DNA of 64,000 nt from Anniella stebbinsi (lineage: Eukaryota; Chordata; Lepidosauria; Squamata; Anniellidae): the NCBI GenBank assembly GCA_029215795.1, contig JARDYH010000002.1, positions 45,616,001 through 45,680,000 on the forward strand. The letters run 5' to 3'. Numbering within the stretch: position 1 is the first letter of the stretch; each line of letters starts with the position of its first letter. The notes under the pieces are model-generated. The model had not been told where the DNA came from and made no database searches. It saw only the letters and a list, made by a program, of their open reading frames with translations. The position numbers and the translations under genes are program-made. Below are positions 42,455-52,340 of this stretch, piece after piece.

Positions 42455-45160
42455 AAACAACCATGGATCGTTAGGAGACCATTGAAAGACAAAAGCCCTA
42501 CAAAATATGATGAATTCCATATTGTTCAATGGGAAGATCCCGGAGACCTGGAGGACAGCCTATATAACGCTGATACCTAAAGGAGGACAAGATCCGACAC
42601 TGACAAAAAACTACAGGCCAATATCACTGTTGAATAATGATTACAAATTGTTTACATCAATTTTAGCAGAAAGACTTAAAAGAACATTACAAGAATTTAT
42701 ACATGAGGATCAACTAAAAGTCAACTAAGAGATAACGTGAGAAGTGTTTTAAATACTTTGGAGTACTTAGAAAAACATCTGGAAAAGCAAACGGCACTGA
42801 TCTTTTTGGATGGGGAGAAAGCATTCGATAATTTGAATTGGATTTTTTTTGTTTAAAATTCTGGAGGAAATTAACTTTGGGGCAAACTTTATAAAATGGA
42901 TCAACTCAATCTATAGTTCTCAAAATGCGTGAAAACTTATTAATGGAGATTTGACAAAATCATGCAAAATACAAAGAGGAACAAGACAAGGTTGTCCATT
43001 GTCACCACTATTGTTCATCTTGGCTTTGGAAATTTTGAACAGAGATATTAGGCAAGACGAGAGAATTAGAGGGGTGACTATAAAAAAAGAATCTTATAAA
43101 TTAAAAGCATTTGTGGATTTGGTGTTTACATTAGAAGAACCCCTAAAAGGAATTGGAATTTTGAGGAACAAATTGAAAGAATATGAAGCAGTATCAGGTT
43201 TTAATGTTAATAAACAGAAGACCAAGATGTTAACAAACAATATGAAATCTCAAGAGCAACTAAAGCTGATAAAAAAAGCCAGGCTTTAAGATCAAAAAGA
43301 AGGTAAAATACTTGGGTATCACACTGACATAAGAATTCTATGCTATTTAGTAATAACTACGTTAAGGTCTAGAGTGAAATTAAAAAAGACTTCGAAAGAT
43401 GGTATAAGGTTCAATTGTCGCTCCTGAATGTATTACCAAGAATGTTGTTCATATTTCAGACAATACCTATTCTGTCTTCGGAGCAACCATTCAAGCGATG
43501 GCAGAGAGATATAGCTAGATTTATATGGCAAGCAAAAAAACCAATTGTTAAATATAAAATACTACAACATGCAGATTAAAGTTGTATTTCTCTGCCTGTT
43601 GCTTGGTATGAATGAAAGAGTGGATATTGTTGAAAACAAATTATTATTAGAATTGGAAGGGCATGAACTGAGATATGGGTGGCATGGATACCTGTGGTAC
43701 GACAAAGCGAAGGTCAACGTAAAATTTAATAATCATTATGTGCGACTTGTAATTTTGAGAACATGGAACAATTATAAACGTAGATTGTGTCAGAGGGTCC
43801 CACTTTGGATATCAGCTCAGGAGACACATCATAGAAGAGAACTGTCAAGTCTACGTAAGCGGTTAACATATAAAGATGTACTAGAAGCAGTACAAGGGGA
43901 ATATAAACTAAAACCAAGAGAGAGGTTAATAAAAGAAGGTTATGTATGTCAATGGTTTCCCTATTTGCAAATTGCGGAAAGGTTTAAAATAGATTTTAAA
44001 AATGTGGGGATTTGAACAAACAAAATCTGAATATGAAAAGGCATTATATACAAATGATGAACATGTTATTTCAAAAAAATATAAGTTGTTGAAGTTTGAG
44101 ACGGAAGATGAACAGGTGAAAGATTGTATGATAAAATGGGCACAAAATTTTGGGTATAATATAACAATGGATCAATGGGAAAATGTGGTTGAAAGATTTA
44201 AAATTCACTTTAAGTACTAGACTTAAAGAGAACTTTTACAAGATGATGTATAGATGGTATATGTCTCCATCAAAATTAGCTAAAATGTATTTATTTATTT
44301 ATTTATTTTATTACATTTGTATACCACTCCATAGCCGAAGCTCTCTGGGCGGTTTACATAAGATTAAAACAATTAAAACCAATATACAAAAATTAAAACA
44401 GCAAAAACATATAATATACACATAATATACACATACATTTAAAACCACTGTAATAACTCTAAAAATCTATAAACCTACAAATAAAACAAACCCATGCTCA
44501 TCAGATATTGCTAAATGCCTGAGAGAAGAGGAAAGTCTTGACCTCTGGAACTTGTTGGAAATGCGAAGAGAAAGAGGGAACCTTTTATCATGTATGGTGG
44601 ACTTGCAAAAGAGCAAAAGCTTTATAGATACAAATTCATTCCCTGATGCAGAAGATATTAAAGATTAATATACAATTGAAACCGGAATACTTCCTTTTGG
44701 GGTTAATGGATGATGAGACGAAAAATAACTGTGGAACTTTAGCTTTATATGTGACGACGGCAAGACTGTTATATGCACAAAACTGGAAAAACACAACGAT
44801 ACCTACAATGGATGAATGGATTTTGAAACTATTGGAGATGGCAGAGATGGCGAAACTTGCGTCAATAATCAGAGAAAAGTCAACAGCTAGATTTAGCACT
44901 GAATGGAAACCTCTTATAGATTATGTGAAGGGGCAAGAGAAACATGATTTGTTCATCTGTGGATTCAACGAATTAAGAAAGGGTTAAAAATAGAGAGAGG
45001 AAAATGTGGAATGCATATAGCATAGTTATACAGTTTAGCGATAAAATGTGATTATTTGCCTTTGCTGGGGAGAAATGCGGAAGCCACTGTAAATCTGTTG
45101 ATCATCCTCTTTTAGTGTGTTTTTTCATACCTGTGAAAACAGAATAAAAAAGAAAGACAA
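42455..45160 (+). pseudogene. 5'-truncated L1 LINE, frameshifted
   Basis: L1-type ORF2 remnant. The reverse transcriptase start is at 42507-42728 (ETWRTAYITLIPKGGQDPTL, KNYRPISLLNNDYK). Then come broken frames with a corrupted catalytic box near 43105-43130 (FVDLVFTLEE where F-A-D-D is expected) and QGCPLSPLLFILALEI at 42979-43026. The C-terminal domain is at 43545-44280 and 44546-44985 (CWKCE-type zinc knuckle and HVWWTC). Multiple stops and frameshifts. An L2 fragment splits the C-terminus at 44287-44541. The flanks aagaaagaacaaaa (about 42442) and aagaaagacaaaag (about 45151) may be the target duplication. Confidence 0.8.
44287..44541 (-). mobile_element. L2 3'-end fragment inserted in the L1
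   Basis: Starts with an (ATTT)n tail and reads 'catttgtataccactccata', 'gccgaagctctctgggcggt' and ends 'agaggaaagtcttgacct'. It is almost the same sequence as 28675-28915 of the L2 at 28665-29563. The L1 frame resumes immediately after (ctggaacttgttggaaatgcg), which dates the L2 insertion after the L1. Confidence 0.85.
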
Positions 45161-45165
45161 AAGTA

Positions 45166-45481
45166 GGGTGACCAGATATAATCTAGGTCAGGGCTCATGT
45201 AACTTTAACAACTGTAGAGAAAAGGGAATTTCAGCCAGTGTCATTTGTATGCAATTAGTTCCTGGTGATATTTCCTCTTCATCACAACTGTTAAAGTTGC
45301 AGGGGCCCTGCCTTCTTTTGTATATGGTCACTCTAGTATAATGCATGCACCTTTAACTGTTGTGATGAAGAGGGAAGTTCACCAGGAACTAATTGCATAC
45401 AAATGACACCGGCTGAAATTCCCTTTTCTCTACAACTGTTAAAGTTACAGGAGCCCTGACCTGGATTTTATCTGGTCACCC
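45166..45481. mobile_element. palindromic MITE, inverted-dimer form (316 bp)
   Basis: TA-flanked (45164-45165, 45482-45483). It begins GGGTGACCAGATATAATC and ends with the complement (GGATTTTATCTGGTCACCC). The arms of about 150 bp are near-perfect reverse complements. This is the best-preserved copy of the dimeric form also at 8886-9191 and 11466-11768. It sits at the 3' end of the L1. Confidence 0.8.
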
Positions 45482-45483
45482 TA

Positions 45484-46061
45484 ATCTAATTGAAATCAGA
45501 TTTTATTATTTCTGATCAATATAGCATGTAATAAAACATAGGTACCAACTTGTATAATCTGTACTATAATCTGTACTATACTATATACATGCCAACTATT
45601 AAATACAGAGCATCATACACCAGTGAGCTGCTGGCCATCCTGCAGGACAAAGTAAACAAAAACAGCTGAAGTCTATTCTATTTTATCAGGTGCAAAACCA
45701 AGCAGCCTCTTCAGAAATTAGTAGTAGTAGTAGTAGTAGCCCACCTTTCTACCAAAAATGGCACTCAAGGTGGTTTACAGAATGAATTAAAATTAATTAA
45801 AACAATGCTTTAAAATATGATAAAAGCTTAACAATTATAGGAAAAACTATTTTTTAAAAGAGCACCCAACCAAAGAATGTAAGAAGAATGATACTGGATC
45901 AGATCAAAGGCCTATCTAGGCCAGCTTTGTATTCCCACAGTGGCGAACCAGAATGCCTATGGGGACCCAGAACATGACATGAACACAATACTATCCTCCT
46001 GCTTGTGTTTCCAAGTTATGGTATTGAGTGCCATACAGCCAATGATGCTGGAGTTAATATA
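45484..46061. repeat. unassigned spacer with LINE-tail fragments
   Basis: Contains a (GTA)n run (45721-45738) followed by 'gcccacctttctacc' and 'actcaaggtggtttacagaa', a minus-strand LINE 3' tail. Then 'ctggatcagatcaaaggcctatctagg' (45898-45924) matches a common LINE-3'-derived motif. No gene. Confidence 0.45.
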
Positions 46062-46455
46062 TGAAACTCCAAGGGGAAGAGAGCATCCACTAAGTCAAAA
46101 AAGAGAGGAGAGTGAAGTGTTTCTCGGAATGCTGAATGCTTTATTATTATACGCCCAACGTGTTTCGGCCTGTAAGGTTTTATGTAGAAAGCCTTCATCA
46201 GGGGGTTGATAAGATACGTCTGCAGAAGTTTCTTAACAAAATGATAGTCTCTCATGATGTTACTCATTATGATTCATTAAACAAAAAACTTACGGTTTAC
46301 AAAAACAATGTTAAGGCTCCACAGTTTCCAACCAAGCACCAAAAAGCAGGGAAATTGGGAGTTAAGGCTCCCAAGCCTTAACGCCACATCCTCCCTGAGG
46401 AGGCAGAAAGTGCAAGTGAAATTCTCATTCTCCCAAAGCAGATAAACCATGATCT
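46062..46455 (-). repeat. mobile repeat containing hammerhead-like core
   Basis: The 46272-46452 part is about 97 percent identical by eye to the inverse of 175-355. Upstream of it in the sense (minus) direction sit CTGATGA (46195-46201) and GAAA (46163-46166), separated by a potential GGCY/GGCC helix, as in the hammerhead ribozymes of Penelope-like elements. Stem III is only partial and stem I is not evident. Family identity is unproven. Confidence 0.4.
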
Positions 46456-46489
46456 GGTTAGCCTAGACAAAAGCCCTAGTACTGTCCTC

Positions 46490-48150
46490 GCTCCCTCACA
46501 GCAGGAGAGCAGTTTCGCAGGCTGGGTTGGAGAGAAGGGGAAGCAAGATCACTGGCCCATAGGCATCTACCGCTTGCCGAGTATTGCCAAAGATCACAGA
46601 AGCCTCACTAGAGGCTAAGCTCAAGGGAGTCGGGGCACTGGTAGCTGGTCATCAGAGGAGGAGGAGGAATCAGCTCAACAACCACTAAACGCTGAAACAA
46701 TCAGAAGGGTGAGATTGAGGGCACGTTACTGTCCCACTGGGAAGCTTCTCGCCAAATTGAGCAGGCAGCCATTTTGCATGGCAGTTGCAATCCACAATCC
46801 ACACTGCCAAAGTGAAACCTCCCCTCCCCCAACCCTTTTACCTCCAGGCAAGGGAATTGGGAACTCCACCCCTCCACTATTAAGGACATGACTCCCAGCT
46901 AACAAAAGCTGTTCTGGATTATTTAACTGTTCTACCTCTTGGAGAAACAAACTTTTAAGAGCAGGAGAGGTGATAAAGCGTAACAGCAATTCACACACCT
47001 CTGAATTTTTTTTCTCCTCTAAACACTTGAAATAATTAAAATAATAAAGGAAGAAAGGATAAAACCAAAGTTAAAAATTCACAGCCAAGTCAAACTAGTA
47101 CTATTACCAGTCCACATTCCTCTGCAGACTGAAGGGAAGATTCACCAGACCCATGCTCCATAGTCACAGGCAGCAATACTAAAACACAAACTGTTTTTTT
47201 ACTGAGTGTCACATGCACAGTGATTCATCCATGCATTCCCATCAGGATCTCGATTGATTCATCCATGCATTCCCATCAGGATCTCGATTCCGATGAGGAG
47301 GAGGGATAGTGGTCAGACATAAAAAGGGCAGAGAAAAAATCATCTGCTAGTTTCTTTAACAAAGATGATTATTTTGCCTTGATTTTCCAAAGCAATTGCT
47401 TCCCTAGCCATTAACTCCAAGAAAACAAAGAAAGAACAATGGTTGTCCAGAGGAGTGGGGATGTTCCTAGAACTCAAGCCTGTGACAAAGAGCCACCTTT
47501 TCCTATTTCTTTCAAAAAGATACTAAAGGAAAAGTGGAAATCATCCTTCAAGGTAGGAAGAGTGTTAATACTGCTAAAAAAATGTACACACTTCCACACA
47601 ACATTATGGAAGAACTTAAAGCACCCCCGGTAGATGCTCCAGTAGCACTACTTTCAGGGGCAATAATGCCAAAGATGGGGATGCCCCCTCAAACATCAGG
47701 AGGAGAGAAAATCTGATGCTGCAGTAGAGAAAACCTGATGCTGCCTGTGAAGCAGCAGCATTAGGACTAAGAGCCTCAGCTGTCTCCTATTTCCACAGAG
47801 TGGAAGCCATAATAAATCATAAAGAACTAAATCTGGCTTCTTTATATAGGAGCCTAGGAAAGCTCTCTAAGTAATTTACCTTCTTAACTAATGTTACACA
47901 AGACACCCTTCAGTTTATTGCCCAGTCTATGGCAGTACCGTGGCACTCTATCTGGCTCAAGCTCTGGACTCTAAATAATGTTTCAAGAGCAAATTTAGCT
48001 TCCATCCTCTTTAACGAGAGCACATCTGTTTGGAGAGAAAGCCTTAAAAGAACTCCTTATAGAAATCAAAGACAGCAAAAATAGGTCATGTCTTCCTCAT
48101 CCAGAAGAGGGACCAAACAAAAAATTAAAAACAAAAACAAATTCACAAGA
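46490..48150 (+). pseudogene. DIRS gag-like remnant
   Basis: Stop-ridden in all frames. Conceptual pieces such as SDEEEG, a KDDYFAL-like run at 47360 and RKSDAAVEK at about 47705-47735 follow the order seen in DIRS capsid-like ORFs of reptiles, from what I recall. A 34-bp tandem duplication lies inside (47220-47287). The assignment depends mainly on position between the DIRS terminal repeat and its reverse transcriptase. Confidence 0.5.
47220..47287 (+). repeat. 34-bp perfect tandem duplication
   Basis: The unit starting gattcatccatgcattccca (34 bp, ending ctcgatt) is repeated twice head to tail with no mismatch. It lies within the decayed DIRS gag-like region. Confidence 0.9.
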
Positions 48151-48469
48151 ATTTACTCTTTCACTCTTTCAGCTTGGTCCACATCACACTTCCAGCCTAA
48201 TAACAACCTCTGCTAGCTATTTTGTCAGACCAACCTCTTCTTCTCAGCCTTCTAAATCAGGATGCAACCATTCTGACACCAAGGACCCATCTGGGAGGAA
48301 AGCTCTAGCACTCCCTCACAACATTGGAAAAATCTGCATTGGATTGCTGGGCCCTAGACACCATCAGCAATGGCTACATCAAAGAATTCTGGAAAGAACC
48401 CTCTCCCAGGTTCATTCCTTTACCAACATTATGATCAACTACCAAGAGATACCCTGTAACCAAAGTCAT

Positions 48470-50150
48470 TCTGCACCTGTTACAGACAAGAGCTATAGAA
48501 GCAGTACCACCACAAGAAAAATATGAAGGCATCTACTCGATCTTCTTCACTCTGCCAAAACAGGATGGAGGATGGAAATCTGTACTGGACCTCAAACATC
48601 TCAACAAGTTTGTCAGGTACAGATAATTTCACAAGGAAGCACTGTGAACCATCACAGAAGCCCTTCACAAGGAGAGTTCCTTATGTCAGTTGATCTGATG
48701 GAGGCCTACCTCTACATCCTAGTAGCACCACACCACAGAAGATTTCTTCACTCTATGTAGTAAAACCATAATTTCCAATAGAAAGCAATGCCATTGACCT
48801 AAGCTAAGCTCCCAGGGTTTTCACCAAGCTCTTGATGCCCTGGTAGCTCATCTTTGGCACAAAGGTGTACACATCTACCCATATCTGGACCACCTACTCC
48901 TCAGGTCTCCCTCCAGTCACAAAGCATTACAGGACATGGAACCTGACCATCAACTGCCCCAGAAGTCATGGATTTGTAATATACAAAAAGAAGAGCCACC
49001 TGACTCCCACTCAAGTCTCCTCTACACCTAGAAATCCTAATCAGTGCATCCACGGGATATCTGTTTCTCTCCCTGGAATGAATATTCAAGCTCCAACTCT
49101 ATCAAAGAACCTCCAGTTTCAACAAACAACAGATCTAGTGGAAGTAGCACACCAGCTAGGCCTAATAATAACATGCCTAGGCATCATCCCATGGGCCGAG
49201 TTCCACCTTCCCTTCCAAGCTCAGATTGCACAGTACCATCACTCTACATATACCTCAACACATCAAAACGTCCCTCTACTGGTGACGATCTCAGCAGATA
49301 CAGAAAGACACCTTCCAGGAATCAACCAGAATCATATTCACAACAGACGCCAGCTTCAAAGGCTAGGGAGCCCACTGCAGCATCCAAGTGACTCAAGGCA
49401 AATAGCATTTATGGAGGAAAAAAGACATAGCATCAGCTGGCTAAAACTGAGAACAATACAACTAGCCCTGAAACACTTCTCACTTCAGCTACAGCAGTCA
49501 CGCATCCTTATAAGGATAGACAAGATCACTGCCATGGTGCACACAACTCATCAAAAAGTACCAAATCACTCTCTTCATCTAGAAGCCCAGACCATGTACT
49601 TGGGGCAGCCAGCTATCACAACACATCACGGGAATACTGAATCACACCGCAGTTTTCCAGAGTTAACAGCAAATAGATACAAGGGAATGGAGCCTCTACC
49701 CTGCAATCTCCAAAGATATTCAGCAACAGTTTGGTTCACTAACTCTAGACCTATTTGCTTTATGACTCAATCACAAGTTATCAAGGTTCCTTTCAAGATT
49801 CCACTATTACCGAACCGAAGGAGTAGACACACTAAACACCAACTGGCCAAAGGGAAAGTTCAGTGCCTTCCCTCCATTTCCACCACTAGCTAGAGGGTTG
49901 TAAAATATCAGAAAAGAAGGATTAACAGTAGTCCTGATAGCCTAACAGTGACCCTGCAGACTGTGGTTCTCAGAAATCCTAGCCCTAGCTCAGCAAGGAC
50001 CATGGTGTGTGCCACAAGTCAGATCTCTGGGTCTCCACGCAGACCCACAATGGTTCTGGCTATTTGCTTGGCTACTGAAAGGACAATCTGCACCAACAGA
50101 GCCTACTCAGATTCTGTCATAAACTCCCTACTACCATCACATAGGGATTC
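48470..50150 (+). pseudogene. DIRS reverse transcriptase / RNase H remnant
   Basis: Around 48540-48615 the translation reads FTLPKQDGGWKSVLDLKHLN, the first RT motif of DIRS and gypsy-like elements. At 48690-48735 is a VDLMEAYLYILVAPHH-like motif A, with the aspartate retained in frame. At 48868-48910 is YLDHLLLRS, where the second Asp of the catalytic DD pair has become His. At about 49332-49360 is FTTDASFKG, resembling RNase H. The frames are interrupted by many stops. The long open frame 48865-49893 reads out of register with these motifs and is accidental. Confidence 0.7.
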
Positions 50151-50479
50151 CACAACATGGATATATGAGATAATATGGAAAGTGTTTTACAGATAGAGCA
50201 GGGGGAAGGCAACAACAACAAAAGTCAACATACAAACAGTAGGCAAATAGGAGCTTCTAGCCTTTTTACAAGAAGAATTTGACATGGATCTTAAGCCAAG
50301 CACATAACACAGACAAATTTCAGCCATATGATTGGTCCTCTCCAAAGCAGGACAACCACCACTAAGCTTGCATGCTCATTTCAAAACAGATTTCTCCATG
50401 GAGCATCACTTATAAGCCCTCCTTATAAGTCCATAGATTTCCCTCATGGAACATACAAGTTGTCCTCTCAGCACTACTC

Positions 50480-51110
50480 AAAATCCCATTTGAGCTGCTT
50501 AAAGCAGTGCCACTAAGGAACCTGTCACAAAAGCTCCTCTTTTTGGTTGCCATCACATCTACGTGAAGAATATCTGAACTCTCAGCCCTCTCAATTAGAA
50601 AAGGGCTTATCATTTTTCAGAGGGATGCAGTCATTCTCTGGACGGAGTCAACATGCTTACCTAATGTCAACTTCCTGTTTCACAGACCACAGGAGATGGT
50701 TCTGTCTTTTTCTGTCCTAATCCTTCTCAGCCCTGGGAGAAGGACTGGCACAAGCTGCATGTACACAGAGCAGTCAAAATTTATATAGAATGCACACAGT
50801 CTTTCAGACAATCAGATTCACTGTTTATATACTTCCCTTCCATAGCCATGGGTAAGGAAGTATCTAGTCCCGCCTTGGCTAGACGGTTAAAAGCATGCAT
50901 TTTCTCCATGTAAATGGCTTCATACATCCCCAAACTTTTAAGTGACACTCCAGTGACCTTAAGCACCAGTGCACCCTTAGAAGAAATCTGCAAGGCTGTG
51001 ACCTGGACAAATCCAAATTATTTTACCAGACATTATAAAATTGACACACATGCCTCAGTGGATGCTTCCTTTGGAAGGAGAGTTTTCCAACAGGTACTTA
51101 CATCACAATA
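50480..51110 (+). pseudogene. DIRS tyrosine recombinase remnant
   Basis: Instead of an integrase, DIRS elements encode a tyrosine recombinase. Fragments in order: RISELSALSIRKG at about 50563-50605, and the C-terminal ICKAVTWTNPNYFTRHYKID with THASVDASFGRRV at 50987-51085. The latter includes the R-H-Y catalytic end. A stop-rich interval lies between. Inactive. Ends about 60 bp before the internal complementary region. Confidence 0.75.
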
Positions 51111-51165
51111 GATTGATTCACTCTAACTTATATTCCCACTCTAATTGGAAGTTAGCTTTAGCATG

Positions 51166-51263
51166 TCCCATTGTGGGATATCTTCCTCACACCAATCTGG
51201 AGAACGGAACATTGGTACTTACCGAGAAGGTTCCTTCTCGGTTGGTATGCAGAAGGTATCCCA
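51166..51263. repeat. DIRS internal complementary region
   Basis: 51168-51205 is the reverse complement of the outer left terminal repeat (compare 42097-42135). 51201-51263 is the reverse complement of the outer right terminal repeat (57837-57899). Joining both ends head to head is the template structure DIRS elements use to form circular DNA. Confidence 0.85.
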
Positions 51264-51357
51264 ACCACTCCCTATGTTTACTGAGCTGCTAACCACTTCA
51301 TGCATATCTGCCTCTGTGTTCACTGGACAGACCTCCTTATGGAACATCAATGACAGT

Positions 51358-51564
51358 GGCTCAATTCGGACGACACGTTAACCAACGGTTGTTAAGTTAA
51401 ACAACCGTCAGTGGGTTAACCTAACATGTCATCCGAATTCAGCCACACCACGGTTAACCAACCCACAGTTGTTTAATTGCGGTTTTAAACAATGGAGTTA
51501 AACAACTCACTTGCGAGTTGTTTAAAAGTTAGTCAATTGACTAACATGTTGTCTGAATTCAGCC
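51358..51564. repeat. Harbinger left subterminal repeat array
   Basis: The TIR motif recurs inverted at 51426-51444 (ATGTCATCCGAATTCAGCC) and 51546-51564 (ATGTTGTCTGAATTCAGCC). GTTAACC/GGTTAAC words lie between. At the right end similar motifs are at 57555-57572 and 57622-57641. Likely transposase/Myb binding sites. 51358-51444 alone has the structure of a mini-MITE. Confidence 0.75.
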
Positions 51565-52340
51565 ACTTGAGGTGCGTGGGTTAAACAACTGAGGTGAGTA
51601 TGTTAACGGAAAAGACCATAGAGGAGAGCGGCAGGAGCAGCAGAAAGCGGACGGGAGCTCAGGCGCGGATGAAACGGAGCGCTGGTTTCACCGCCATAGC
51701 AACTGGGACGCCCGCCTCCCCCACCAGGCAGCCAGCAAGGAGCTCAAAAAGGAGCCTGCTCCTGCAAGCACTCATGTAGGGTGCCGAGTCAGCCACCCAA
51801 ACGGAAAGGGAAGTGCACCAGAACAGAGCCAAGGCAAAAGGGGGGGGGGGAGGGGGAGACGGAACAAGCACCAACCCCAGGCGCCCAGGAACAAGGAGTA
51901 GCCCCCCCCAACAGGGGGAACGACACCCCATCCAGAGTAGACCCCCACCGCAATGCCACCCCCACCCTTGCATCACCCAGAAGGACGAGGGATGGGGAAG
52001 CAGCATCCAGATAGCTCCCCCCCCATTCGCCCAACACGGCTGGACAGCGAGCATAGGCGAAACCTATCTCCAAGACGCTAGAAATGCCAAGGCAATTGGT
52101 GCCCGTGGGCGACAACCAGCCACCTGCGGATGTTGTGGAAAACCAATGAAGGCATGCACAACAATCCCAAGGACACGAAGAGGCCCCGGCCACCAAAGAC
52201 AACAATGCCTACGCACAGGGCACATTCATAGCAAGCACTAGAGCCCACCAGCACCCACCGACACACATCCACACGGGACTGGGAAAGGCAGCCCAAGGCA
52301 CAGACCACCCTCAACACCGAACCACACACCCATTGGCAAC

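Noticed and set aside
42507..45000. Active L1
   Set aside because: The catalytic F-A-D-D box is altered, several stops and frameshifts are present, and an L2 fragment splits the C-terminus.
48865..49893. 342-codon open frame as a novel gene
   Set aside because: It lies over the decayed DIRS RT/RNase H region but in a different register from the recognisable RT and RNase H motifs. Composition is Thr/Gln/His-rich with no domain. An accidental open frame.
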